Assembly: GCA_029204225.1 (NCBI GenBank)
Contig: CM055101.1
Span: forward strand, 30,472,519-30,536,518
Direction: 5' to 3'
Source: Diphasiastrum complanatum
Lineage: Eukaryota; Streptophyta; Lycopodiopsida; Lycopodiales; Lycopodiaceae
DNA: 64,000 nucleotides
Shown: piece after piece, positions 1 to 10,615 of the stretch
Position numbering within the stretch: the stretch's first letter is position 1
Layout of the letters: each line of letters starts with the position of its first letter
The notes under the pieces: generated by a model
Database searches by the model: none
What the model saw: the letters and a program-made list of their open reading frames with translations, nothing else
What the model was told of the DNA's origin: nothing
Translations under genes and position numbers: made by a program

Positions 1-302
1 AGATGTGCTTGAGAATATCCATGATAATATATCATGGTCCTCTTTCAGTACCTGTCCAAAGAATTAATCAGACTAGGCTTACAATGTATTAATACTATTC
101 AATGAATGTAATGTAATAATGAGGCTAGTTACCTGAAACGCTGCCAACCACCATATATCATTTTCTGACTGGACACTGAATCTGAAATCTTCTTGGTTCT
201 CTGTTTTGGATAGAGCACCATTCATGAGAGTTATACTAACCCTCTCCATCTTCTGCCCTTTCACAATTTCTGACTCATCTAGCTTAAGTACTATGATTAT
301 TT
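1..302 (-). pseudogene. Partial copy (1a) of coiled-coil/RNase H-like gene family
   Basis: This stretch is nearly identical to 1624-1907 and carries the end of the conserved core exon (LKLDESEIVKGQK ... SENDIWWLAAFQ on the minus strand). It keeps about 25 bp, missing from the second copy, that include a splice donor after position 133 (CAG|GTAACT). A following acceptor lies at 53/52 (ACAG|GTACTG), and the next exon runs off the window edge. It is therefore a duplicated fragment of the gene remnant at 865-2770, and it shows the original intron boundary. The function is not established; see the entry for 865-2770. Confidence 0.6.
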
Positions 303-590
303 TGCAATCAAAGCCATATGACAAACAATTATGATTAACAATTTAACCATACATAAATGGTCCAAAAACCAAAATAGTCCAAGTACATAAGTACATATAC
401 TACATCAGTTAATGTATATATATATAGACTAGAATACAAAAACTAGCTAGAACCACCAACTGATTCCTCATCCTAGCCACGAACATCTACTCACGATGTT
501 GCGTTTTATGAGATGGCTATTTTTCTCTTCCTGTATGAACTTGCATGCTTTTCTAAACTTGTTGTATTGTGTGGACTTTGTTATATGTCG
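303..590 (+). repeat. Module Z, partial copy Z0
   Basis: This matches the modules at 3935-4580 and 52620-53158: a run beginning near the motif AGCCATATGACAAAC, then a TATATATATA stretch, then CTAGCTAGAACCACCAACTG and the block CCTAGCCACGAAC. On the minus strand 500-590 carries a short open frame (HITKSTQYNKFRKACKF) that is also present at 53050-53155. I do not recognise that frame with confidence; it could be a worn end of a copia RNase H. The module recurs at least six times in the window. Confidence 0.6.
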
Positions 591-864
591 AAACTGAACT
601 CTGCGGTAGAACCACTGAAACATTTGACAAATGTAGTTTCGTTTTTCATTGGTTCCTCCATGTTGTGTATTTCGATGAAATGATGCTCGTGCTTGCCAGT
701 GTGACTTCTCCATCCCTTGTGAAGACCATACACTCAAGCTTCCATATGTATTTGCAAAAATGCTGTATGATCTCTTAGTATGTGCTGCATATGTCAAAAT
801 CATAATGTTAGTCTTATGTTTGGATCTAAATATATATGAAAATTTGAAAGCATTTTGAAAATTT
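591..864. other. Unassigned spacer
   Basis: The minus-strand open frame reaching 803 has no family signature that I can support. It lies between the module Z copy and the end of the gene remnant that begins at 865. I see no RNA gene, LTR end or tandem repeat here. Confidence 0.4.
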
Positions 865-2770
865 TATACTAACCATGTAATGAGTGATGTGATCTTCTCT
901 CCATGCTTTTGGTACTGCATTAACAAACTTTGGATAGCTTTCTTATCAATATCAGAGTATTTTTCTTTTCTTAAAATAGCATCATACTATCAAGCTTTTT
1001 CCATACATCAACTTTTAGTACTCTGGCTTTGCCGTCTTTCTCGAAGTCTTGAGTGGCAGCAATAATATCTGTCCAGAATGAGTGTTGAATATTAGAAGCC
1101 TTACTAGTATGATTTGATAGAAATCGACGTGCTTTTGCTCTTCCCATGCCTGGCTTAGTTGGCATGTTCCCATTCTAACCTGAAAGCTTTTCATCTTTTT
1201 GAATTTTGACATATCCTTTATGGAGTCCTGCTTTTGATAAAACATCTTCTAATCGAGAGATAGCTTCCTTTGCTAATGATGTTGGCTTAGTATTCCAAGC
1301 AAAAACTATATGAAGATAAATGATCTTTTCTATTAATCTAACGTTTGCATGAAGAGTGCAAACATGCACATTTCTTAAGGGGATAGGCAACACAGGCTTC
1401 CAGTTTGGATCTGCATATACTCTAGTAGTTCCTATACTCCTAGTTACATCTTTTTCCATTTTCATGCAGTACAAACAAGAGTGTTTGGATGTAGCACAGT
1501 GAGAGACATGATACATACATTTCAATATTTCAAATCACCTACTAAGTGCCATTCAACATTGAAGTCTCCAACTCCTGGAACATTGAGAAGTCCATCCATA
1601 TGGTCCTTGATGATCCTAGGATAAGATGTGCTTGAGAATATCCATGATAATATATCATGGTCCTCTTTCAGCACCTGTCCAAAGAATTAATCAGACTAGG
1701 TTTACAATGTATTAATACTATTCAATGAATGTAATGCTGCCAACCACCATATATCATTTTCTGACTGGACACTGAATCTGAAATCTTCTTGGTTCTCTAT
1801 TTGTGATAGAGCACCATTCATGAGAGTTATACTAACCCTCTCCATCTTCTGTCCTTTCACAATTTCTGACTCATCTAACTTAAGTACTATGATTATTTTG
1901 CCATTCACCTTTTCATAGGTTATATCATAGAATGTGACGATGTATCTCAGCAAGTAATTTAGATCAACAAATAAATTGTTTGATGAATTATAGAATATAG
2001 ATCTCCCATCAGTTTCATACACCTCCTCAATATAAATTGGAGTCCCAGTGATCTTATGCATACCTATGTTTAATGTATCCCTCTCTTTCTTCAAGTGATA
2101 TGTCCTAGGGATTGGGACTTTTCTAATTTGAATTTGCTTAAAAGCTTCTCTAATTAGTTTAAATATTGTTGCATATGCTTCCCTGCTAATACCTGCAAAA
2201 TCACAAGCACCCTGACCTATAGTCTTATCTAAATTTTTTTTAATGTCCACCATCAAAGACTCTGCTATTTTACACTTTACATTTGAAATCCTATTGTTCA
2301 TCATGATATGCTCAGTGGATTTGCAAGTCAATATTGTGCCCAATGACATTCCTAGTGAAGCATTGTCTTTGATATTCCGAGGAGCTACTAATGCAGATCT
2401 GCGAAAAAAACAAATAGTTAACTAAATATCACCATAGCTGAAATTAAATCCAAATGTCATTGAAAAACTTACAAAAAAAAGAATATGCTTACTTGAATGC
2501 ACGGATCCTTCTATTTCAATAACCTCCTTTTGAAAGCGTTTCAATATCCTTGCAACTTTGTTGCTCTCGCTTCTTACTTTCAACATTTTTCTTTGCCAAA
2601 TCCACATCCTTCAATAATTGTAAGTTTTCAATATGAATAGACTGTAAGACTGATTGCATTTGCTCTAGTTCTGATTTAATATTGATTGTTATCTTCTGTA
2701 ATGATTCATTATTTTTTTTAAGTTGTTCATTTTCTTCTAACGTCTTTTGGAGATGGCAATCTCTATTCTG
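865..2770 (-). pseudogene. Coiled-coil / putative RNase H-like gene, degenerate copy 1
   Basis: Read 5' to 3' on the minus strand. A coiled-coil exon (2770-2493; CHLQKTLEENEQLKKNN, then KSELEQMQSVLQS) ends in a good donor (CAA|GTAAGC). An acceptor at 2400/2399 opens the core exon (TILTCKS, GISREAYATIFKLIRE, LKLDESEIVKG). The next part begins at 1674 (VLKEDHDILSWIFSS, VEWHLVGDLKY) and runs on through SCLYCMK, IPLRNVHVCTLHANVRLIEK and DVLSKAGLHKG. It then passes one in-frame stop into MGRAKARRFLS and VPKAWREDHITHYM. A 1-base frameshift lies near 1528, a stop at 1175, and another shift near 930. The layout (Asp in LKLDESE, Asp in VGDLKY, CxxC, then LHxxxRLIEK) recalls large uncharacterised eukaryotic proteins that I remember only loosely. 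A DDE-type transposase fold is my inference. It is clearly not copia. A diverged copy lies at 11430-14339. Confidence 0.6.
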
Positions 2771-2899
2771 ACAATAAGAGGATATCCAAATTATTCATAT
2801 AAAGTTGTTTTCCATGGTTTTGCAATCTTTCACAATATCCTAGTAATCCACTATGCCCATTGCATATCCATGTAACTAAATGAGTTATTGAAGAGAATG
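2771..2899. other. Unassigned junction
   Basis: This is a short AT-rich link between the coiled-coil exon and the reversed copia RNase H remnant. Nothing recognisable is seen. Confidence 0.4.
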
Positions 2900-3943
2900 T
2901 CAGAATAAGATTGTAGGGCTGTACTGATACAGATTAATGTCTAACAGTAAATTTCTCAACCAAAACACTTTCTTAATTGCTTGAGAAGCAGCCATATATT
3001 TTGCTTTTGTAGAAGAAAGTGTGATAGAGGTTTGCTTATGACTGTTTCACGAGATAGGACCGCTGTTGAAGAAGAATGTAAATCTAGATGTGGACTTACG
3101 ATTGTCTACATCTCCTCCCCAGCTTGCATTAGAATATCCACTAAGCTGATGAAGATTGTCATTGTTGACATCTCCCTAGCAGATGCACTGGTCCATGGTA
3201 GCTCGAATATATTTCATGACTCTTATGAGAGCCTTCTAATGGGTAATGCCAGGATTAGCCATATATTGGCTGAGTGAGCTTACAACAAAAGAAATATCTG
3301 GTCTTGTGCAGACCATTGCATACATGAGAGATCCAAGTATCGATCGATAAGGATACTTTCTCATCTGCTCCTCTTCCTGCTTGGTCTTGAGACATTGGTC
3401 ATTCAACAAATGCAGGCCTGGGTCCATTGGTGAGTGAGCTAATTTACAATTCATTAGATTGTATCTGTTAAGAACATTGTGAAGATACCTATGTTCAGTG
3501 ATGTAAATCAATCATCTCGCTCTGTCTCTATGGATTTGAATGCCTAGATAGAAGTGAGCTTCGCCCAAATTAGTCATGTCGAACTCTGAAAACAGCATCT
3601 GCTTAACATCCTTGACCAAATTGGTATTGTTATTTAAGAGCAACGTATCATCCACGTATAAGGTGATGATAATGAAGGATTGCTGCACTGACTTGGAATA
3701 GACGTTGCAATCAGCAGTGCTTGGTTTGAATCCTTGTCCAATGAGGAATCTGTTGATCCTCTGAAACCAAGCTCTGGCAGACTGTTTCAAGTTGTACTGT
3801 GCTTTGTGGAGTTTAGAAACATGATTCTTCATACCTTCCAGAACATATCCTTCGGGCTGGATCATGTAGATGTCTTCTTGTATAACTCCATTCAGATAGG
3901 CTGTTTGTAGTTTCTTGAAACCTCTTACACATGTGACTCCTCA
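2900..3943 (-). pseudogene. Copia RT-RNase H fragment (minus)
   Basis: On the minus strand from 3943 the frame reads RGFKKLQTAYLNG, IQPEGYVLEGMK, a palm motif YVDD (LYVDDTLLL) and LGEAHFYLGIQI. It then gives the connection segment (YPYRSILGSLMYAM, CTRPDISF) and RNase H pieces (DNRKSTSRF, TLSSTKAKYMAASQ). A stop separates the two main open frames at 3512/3511, and the RNase H part is shifted and stop-ridden. This is the C-terminal half of a copia polyprotein, with no gag, integrase or LTR attached. A shorter, near-identical RT piece lies at 52194-52640, so both derive from one duplicated source. Confidence 0.8.
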
Positions 3944-4580
3944 TACTAAATTTAGGTCATAATTTGAGGTCCCAAAGCAACTTTGACTTAAAAGCAAATT
4001 ATCATAACACCCATGTTTAGGGCCATAAACAATTATATTTAAAAAGTTTTGTTCAATGCTTAGTCCAAATAAATGAGCTTCATTCAATAAGGAGTCCAAA
4101 AAAAAAATACCAGCTTCATTCCACCCTAAATTACAAATATTAGAGTTAAATTTCAAGCAATCAAAGCCATATGACAAACAATTATGACTAACAAATTCAC
4201 CATACATGAATGGTCCAAAAACAAAAATAGTCCAAGTACATAAGTACATATACTACATCAATAAATGTATGTATATATAGGCTAGAATACAGAAACTAGC
4301 TAGAACCACCAACTGAGTCCTCATCCTAGCCACGAACATCTACTCACGATGTTGCGATTCATGAGATGGGAACTATGGTACCTGCATGCAAGAAACATGA
4401 ATTAGTGTTGTGAGAATGAGAGAGAGACTCTATGAATGTAATGAAGTTAAAATCTGTTATGAAGCCATACCTCAAAAGCAACTACTAGATTATTCTACTA
4501 TCGAGAGCGATTCATCCGAATAATCGATCTCCAATCTACATGCATTCGTTATCCAGTTCTATAGTTTTATTCATTCGAAA
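3935..4580 (+). repeat. Module Z, copy Z1
   Basis: This is an AT-rich block homologous to 32530-33300, 52620-53158 and 53555-54399. On the minus strand it contains acceptor-like tracts (TGCATGCAG|GTACC near 4370; TGTAATTTAG|GGTGG near 4130), suggesting it was once part of a transcribed intron-containing unit. It sits immediately next to the RT fragment, an arrangement repeated at 52194-53158. I do not recognise a product. Confidence 0.6.
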
Positions 4581-5427
4581 GTCCTAACTAGATAGATATC
4601 AGCGCATTACAACTAACTACCAATTGCGATTTACGACCTGATTAGCTGTCCTACCAAATTAGCTTAAATTGCTTTAGTATAAATAGCTGATCATTAAAGA
4701 TTTCCATATGTTTCTCTCTATTATAGTATTGCTATTAGCACTTACTGGTTACTCGTGGAAGTGCATCAGACAAAGTTTTCAGTTACTATCTACTATTGCT
4801 TTGTGCTCTTATCATCTGATTTGTACATGCTACTTACTGAATCAATCTACCTTCTTATTGCGTTCAGTATCATGTCACTCTATGGTCATTTGCAATTGAT
4901 AAATCTCTTATTGTTTCTTTTGATCAGTTGAATACTTCAATGGTGCAATATTCTATACATCACTTCGCACTCTAAAATTGTTCGGGTACAAAATCACTTT
5001 AGTACTAATGATTTCAAAGTTAGTTGCTAATAGATTGAACTTGGCTTTTGTCATTATAGCTTTCTTCAATTATTGATAGAAGCAGTCATGCATTAGGAAA
5101 GAAGGCTCATTCTGTTGTGCTCAATAATTTGTACATAGGCTTTGGATTATCGAAGCCTTCCTTCTACATATGAGAACTAGGTGATGATCATATCGACACA
5201 CTCAGATTTAACTCTCACTAGAATTATCACTATGTTGCTGCGAGAAGACAATCAAATAAGTCAAGATGCCTCTTCAAATAAGTTGATGCTCTATATGTCA
5301 TCAAAGAATCAAAACGATAGAAGAAGAAAACCTCTAAGCAGTCCACTTCAAATCAAAAGATGACACAAAGTCAAGAGCGTTTATCAAATCCACAGGCCAA
5401 GAAGAAGATGTCATGTAAGTTGAGCCA
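4581..5427 (+). other. AT-rich, promoter-like spacer
   Basis: No coding region is supported here. A TATA-like motif (GTATAAATAGC) lies at about 4676-4686, followed by T-rich sequence, which could be an LTR U3/R region. I could not find a matching second end, so this stays unassigned. The short open frames in it have no family signal. Confidence 0.3.
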
Positions 5428-5873
5428 GTGGTAGTACCTATGCCACTCATCTATCAACTACCTAACCCAAACAATCAAGGCGGGGATGGTTTCATAGAGG
5501 CTGACATGTCGCAAGAAGGGCTAGCATACCCAAAAGACCTGTTAGAAACCTCTAGTCATACAATATTAGCCTCACGGGCCTTTCCTAGAAGCTCATATCA
5601 ATTAGAAAAATATCCAGCAATTTATTAAGGAACACTCCCACAATCATCAAGAGGGGCTTAACACTGAGATTCTAAACCTCAAAAATAAATGACAAGGAGA
5701 TGCATTACCTACCGACCCTCTACAATCAATCCAAATGGTGTTGATCTATGTTCGAGAAGAATATTTAAACCTTATATATGTATTTGGAGCGTACATGGTC
5801 TGCCAAGGTGAAAAATTCCAAGGTAAGCAACACTCTTGATTCCAAAAACATGTACTATGAAGGAACACTATCA
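5428..5873 (+). repeat. Module R, copy R1
   Basis: This is homologous in reverse to 60060-60505 and in part to 37345-37520. It carries a short open frame (PLIYQLPNPNNQGG ...) that is also seen in the reverse copy as PLIYQPPNPNNQG, and a TATATATG-containing stretch near 5775. The function is unknown. It directly abuts the truncated gag of RT-less copy A; the reverse copy abuts RT-less copy E. Confidence 0.6.
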
Positions 5874-5875
5874 CA

Positions 5876-6430
5876 AACTAGAGTAGAACTTGTTCATAAT
5901 GGCTTGTTGGATGGCCATGCTAATCTTGTGCAAAGTTTTTCTATTCAAAAGACTTTGCCAAGTATGACGGATTTGCAAGAGATCTTGGTGAATGAGGAGT
6001 TTAGGCCTCTATAAAGAGGAAGATCTACTTCCATTTCTCAAGTTGGAGAGGAGGAGGCTATGTTCTCAAGGGGAAAGTTCAAGAGCAAAGGCAAAATCAA
6101 GTGGTTAAAGGATCAAGATCAAGGTGAGCCTTCTACTTTTGTTGGTAATAAGAAACATAGATCCAAGCTAAAATGCTTTTATTGTGGAGTCAAAGGGCAT
6201 TTTTCATGTGATTGCCTCATGAAAAAGAGAGATCAAGACGAGAATCAAGGCAATTTCATTTTTGATGAGGATGGTATTGGTGATCAAAACTCAAATGATG
6301 ATGCTTTTTTTATGTCTTCTTATTTGCTAACCAATGATGGAGATATTAATCCATGGTGGAATGATAGTGGAGCAAGATTTTCATATGACATGTCACAAAG
6401 AGTACTGCACTTCTTTGGTGCCTTATGAAG
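5876..6430 (+). pseudogene. Gag C-terminus and protease start, copy A
   Basis: The frame encodes the end of the UBN2-type Gag domain (LVQSFSIQKTLPSM, DLQEILVNEEFRPL), then an in-frame TAA. After it come a basic linker and a CCHC zinc knuckle (CFYCGVKGHFSCDC). The protease core follows as WWNDSGARF, with Ile replaced by Asn before the catalytic Asp. The frame shifts straight after DSGA and ends. Nucleocapsid-type RNA binding is the known role of the knuckle. The two breaks mean this copy cannot make a normal Gag-protease. Confidence 0.75.
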
Positions 6431-7511
6431 GAGACAAGAAGGTCATCATCATGGCCAATGGTGGTAAAGTTGTTATCAAGGGCATTGGTACTATTCCTAT
6501 TTTTCTCTCATCTACAAATTGGAATGTAAGCTTGAAGAATGTTCTGTTCATACCTTCCATTTCTAAGAATGTGCTTAGTGTGTGTCAAATGGTTGACAAA
6601 GGGCTCAAAGTTGAATTTGTCAGTGATTCTTGTTTGTTCAAAAGAAATGGAATATTGATTGCTCAAGGCAAGGGACAAGGTGAGCTCTACAAACTTGATG
6701 GATTTGTTGGCTTTAACCATGGTGGTTTGAAGGCAAAGAATCAAGTTGATGAGCTTTGTTCAATGTCAAAGTCACAAAGGTTGTCTATTTTTAGATTTAA
6801 CTCAAGATCTAAGATGTCTTTTCATTTAGTACATTTGGATGTGCATTGTACTAGCTCTTTGAGGGAGGAGCAAAGATGTTTGTGACTTGCATTCATGAAT
6901 TTAGTGGATATTGTTGGACTTAGCTTCTAAAGAGCGAGAATTTCATATTTGATGTGTTTCTCAAGTTCAAGAATGTTGTGGAGAGTCAATTCAATATGAA
7001 GATCAAGTGCTTAAAGTTGGCAAATAAAGAATTTTCAACAAAGTTTAAAGAGGTTTGTGTGGCACATGATGGGATTAAGAGGGAGCTTTCGTACTCGAAG
7101 GTTCTACATGGTGTGGAAGAAAGTAAGAGAACTCTTTTTGAAAGAGCTAAATCCATGAGGGTGAATGCAAATCTTCCTAAGTCATATTGGGGTGAAGCTT
7201 TGATGTGCACTAACTTTTTTTGCAATAGGTACTCAAATGAAGACTTGGATGAGAAGAGTTCATTTGAAGTTCTTTTTGGTAAGAAGCCAAGGATGGAGCA
7301 TTTGAATATCTTTGCTAAGACTTGCTATGTCAACTCATCTTTTGGATTCTTGAAGGGACTCTTTGCTGGCTATAGTGAAGTAAGAAAAGCTTATAGGGTT
7401 TACATTCCTAAGTCAAAGAAAGCTCAAATTTCTAAGATGTTGTCTTTGAAGAGGAGAGTGTGGATAAGCTTGAAGTTGTTGATTTTAATCAATCTAAAAT
7501 TTTGGTGGTGA
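6431..7511 (+). pseudogene. Integrase-derived remnant, copy A
   Basis: The shifted frame gives VIIMANGGKVVIKGIGTI and NVLFIPSISKNVLSVCQM (protease C-terminus / GAG-pre-integrase). It then jumps straight to ELCSMSKSQRLS, so the HHCC zinc-binding segment is missing. After a stop at 6883 the integrase part reads FLKFKNVVESQFNMKIK, KCLKLANKEFSTKF and SYWGEALM. Where the intact copia at 25620-31478 has KCLRSDNGGEY, this copy has KCLKLANKEF, so the second catalytic Asp is gone. The frame ends at 7511. Confidence 0.75.
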
Positions 7512-8334
7512 GGAAGACGGTTCTTTGGATTGTGATGGTAGAGATGCTTCTCCAAGTCAATTTCTAAGAATATCCTCAAGGATAGACAAAAGCCATCTAG
7601 TCTTACATATGATGAGAAGGGTAAGCAAGTGGAAGTGACTCGTTTTGCGTTACTCAAATGCCTTGGTTCATCTTATTGTCTAGGTGATGTTATGCAAGTG
7701 GATGATGGTTTTCAAGGAATGGATCTGGACAAAAAAAAACATTTTAATTGGCTTTTATGGTCAAGTGCAAGATCAAGTGCAAGTGTCGTTCAAGTTTTCT
7801 TTACTTGTTCTATCTTATGTTTGAGCTATTTCATGCTACATTGTCTTGCAATATCTCGTTGTTGGAGTTGTACTAGCATTCTTGGCTGGTTCTGCTGATG
7901 GAAATGAAGCTATTGGAGGCTCATTTTATCACTCATTCATGATCAAGTGATCAAGTGTTGATGATAGCTTATGGCAAGATGGAGATGGAAGCTCATTTAT
8001 TTATTTTCATGGTGAAGACATATCGAGGAAGGACAAAAATGGAGGAGACAAGCAAGCATTGGATGATAACTATCATGTTACTATTCTTTTCTAGAGATTT
8101 CAAAGTTTGAAGCATGGAGGAATCATTACATTTACATTCTAATTGGTTATTCATGTTCTAATTACATCTTGATGTGTCAAATTGATGTAAGAAATAGTGA
8201 AACATCCAATTTGGACACTATTCTTTGTATCAATAGAAGCTACTATAAAACCATAGAAAGGAGGTCTATACTTAGGATGGAGATCATTCTTAAGATGGAT
8301 CAAAATTGTGTGGTAAAGCTAGTTGAAGACGAAG
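7512..8334 (+). other. Segment replacing RT-RNase H, copy A
   Basis: After the integrase C-terminal tail the sequence does not continue into RT. It holds a segment shared with copies B-E: frames such as CLGSSYCLGDV and MQVDDGF, a hydrophobic run, and ADGNEAIGGSF. It rejoins copia sequence just before the 3' LTR. Copy A has a deletion inside it compared with B. I do not recognise the product. Confidence 0.6.
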
Positions 8335-9152
8335 TGTGAAAAATTGTCAATTAGTTTTGTTGGTTTATTGACATTTTTGGAGGCCAAAGTGAAATTTCAA
8401 CCTAGAGATACTTTTTCTAATGTAAATAAGGCCTAAAAATAGTGTCCTTACCATTTTTAGCAAGTATATAATTGGATAAGGTCGGATTTAGCGCTACTAC
8501 TATTGGTTAGTTGAGATACATTGAAACTAGTCATTTATTTCTAGGTTTTAAGTGAAGTACCTAGAAGTTGCTATTTTAGGGCAAGTTTAGGACAAGTGGC
8601 CAAGTGACACTATGGATGCTATAAATAGCTGTAAAACCGTGGAGAAATCATCTTCATATTCTCATTTTGTATGGAGAAATTTTCTCTTTTGATTATATGT
8701 CCATCTCATGTGTTTATCTCTTCATATCTGAGTTTCTGTGTGTAGAATGTTGATTTTATGGTTGATCTAGCTTTCACACATGTGAAGTACAATATTGTAC
8801 TTTAATGCACCAATATGAACAGGGATAGTACTAATTTCAACTGGGCCTTGAGGTCCAAAACCTCATAAAGACCTTCACTTTTTACTACGTGGCCTGTTTT
8901 GAAATGCCAATGCCTTATGTGATAGGCTTGTTTTGGATTGGAGATCAAACTAAGCCTTGATTAAAAGATTTCCAATGTCAGTGAAAAAACCATGATGGCA
9001 TGGTGTTCCCCCATGTGCCCCAGATCCAAAAATATTTGTCTAGCATGCATAAATTAGTGTTTTATATTCTCTAGCTATATATAGATGTGCAACCAAATTT
9101 GCCCAAGATCTTTTTCATCCACTAATGTGTTTTGGGTATGTATTTTTTCATA
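8335..9152 (+). repeat. 3' LTR, copy A
   Basis: It starts TGTGAAAAATTGTC and ends at TTTTTTCATA, one change from the CACA end in B and C. A TATA box (GCTATAAATAGC) lies near 8620 and an imperfect palindrome TTCACACATGTGAA near 8774. It is longer than the LTRs of B and C because of about 190 bp of extra, unrelated sequence at roughly 8838-9030, between GATAGTACTAA and TAGCATGCATAAA. I could not find terminal repeats or a TSD on that extra piece. Confidence 0.75.
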
Positions 9153-10440
9153 GAGGGCAGGTACGCGCTCCTGCCTTGCATTATTTCCTCCACCTTCATT
9201 CACAAAAAAGTTGCGGAAAAGGACACAGATTTCAAAGTTTGTGAGTAATTATACTAGCGTCGAAACTACCTTCAGTATTAGCCAATTGAAAAATTTTAGA
9301 TTTGGGAGGGTTATTTTGAGGTTTGTAGTATGTTCTAGAAGTTTGACAGAATAGTGATTTTAGACTACCTTATTGGGAGGGTTTTTCTGAAGTCACAAGT
9401 ATGTCCCAAAATCTTGGAGATATGAAAATTAACATACAAAATAGTAAGCTCATAATTGTTTGATTCTTCAAATACATTGAGGTTCCCCCCATGACATATC
9501 TTGTACCAACCAATGTGGGACGGAAATCGAAATTTTTGATACCAGCCGGTTTATAAGGAATGCTAGACTTCTTTGTGTGTGTTTCAAGATGGATTAAATG
9601 CCATGGTCCAAAATTGCCACCGTGAGCACACAAGTGCCTGAAGCTTGCCATAGGTGGCACATGTTTGCAATCCCCGAAAATTCCCTTATATACCACTATC
9701 CTGAAAAAAATAAGAAACCTTGAAACATGTCAAACTATTCTTTAATATTTTGTTATTTCTAAGATTTTCTTTTAAATTATTTAAATATCCTATCATTTTA
9801 ATAGTTGTCCTTTAAATTAAAAAAATATGAATGTTTTGTCTTACTTTGTCCTTAAAAGAGTGAGACAAGACATTTAATTTATTTCAGTTTGCAAATCAAA
9901 TCTCACCGTTTTTTAATCAACTAAAATAATGACCTTATTTTGGAAACAATCATTTGCATTTTTCCTTTCCACTTAAGTTTCAACACCTTGTAGACCGTGG
10001 GCACAAAAAAAAGTTGGATCTTCACACCTTGCAGGCCGTGAGGGGCAGGACCATACCAAAAAAATTTCCATTTTTTGCCACACGTGGAAAAAAATGTTGT
10101 GGCACATCCACACAAACTTGCATTCCCAAAAAGCTATAAATTGATTCTTGAATGCATTTCCTCACTTTTTTTTTGCTCACTATTTGCTTTCATTGGGTTA
10201 GTAATTAAGATCTCACACACACACATTTTTAAAGCTTTCTTTCAAGCTTTATCCTTTTCTCTACTTATCTCTCTTAAGCTCTCTCTTTTTCTAGAGACCA
10301 CACCAAGCAAACCATCATCATTGCAACTTCCCAAACAAGAGAAACGAATGCGGCTCCTCCTACGATCTCCCTTAATGTAGAGAAGAGGCATTGGTAGTAG
10401 TATCAAGGGGGGGGGGGAGATAGAGGGAGGATCCACAAAT
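9153..10440 (+). repeat. Module X, copy X1 (promoter-like)
   Basis: This is homologous to 24568-25529, to 25530-25619 plus 31479-32530, and in reverse to 45003-45659. It contains a CACGTG core (CCACACGTGG near 10079), a TATA-like AGCTATAAATT near 10132, a CA microsatellite near 10215, a CT-rich leader, a very short frame starting at 10348 (MRLLLRSPLM then stop), and an 11-G run at 10407-10417. The order looks like promoter plus 5' leader of a gene whose body is absent. That reading is inference; what is certain is that the block is repeated. Confidence 0.6.
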
Positions 10441-10615
10441 CAATGTTCAATGATAGGTAGTTTCTTGAAATCTCTTGGAAGGATGTTACACATATGACTC
10501 TCCTCATACTAAATTTAGGTCATAATTTGAGGTCCCAGGCCTACTTTAACCTAAAAGCAAATTATCATATCAACCATGTTTGGGGCCATAAGTAAATTAT
10601 ATTTAAAAATTTACC
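10441..10615 (+). repeat. Module Z, partial copy Z2
   Basis: A short match to the start of the other Z modules (TACTAAATTTAGGTCATAAT ...). It joins module X through a scrap of copia RT (minus-strand CNILPRDFKKL, as at 52590-52630) and breaks off at about 10615. Confidence 0.55.

Larger units (their letters stand above)
5874..9152 (+). mobile_element. RT-less copia family, copy A (5'-truncated)
   Basis: This is a truncated member of a five-copy family (A 5874-9152, B 19640-24567, C 45660-47826, D 54400-58502, E 60480-63964). It begins inside gag at RVELVHNGLL and has no 5' LTR. It continues through gag, protease and integrase remnants, a replacement segment where RT-RNase H should be, and a 3' LTR (8335-9152). 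It shares with B and D the stop after EEFRPL and the frameshift right after the protease Asp. The 3' LTR abuts module X at exactly the same base as in B and C, so this copy arose by segmental duplication rather than separate insertion. Confidence 0.75.

Noticed and set aside
8838-9030. Extra segment in the LTR of copy A as a transposon
   Set aside because: No terminal repeats or target duplication could be found, so replacement or deletion elsewhere is equally likely.
9370-9696. Minus-strand open frame repeated at 31503-31787 and, on the plus strand, at 45050-45352
   Set aside because: It recurs only because module X recurs. It has no family motif, and the same sequence holds promoter-like and leader features. 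I do not call it a protein.
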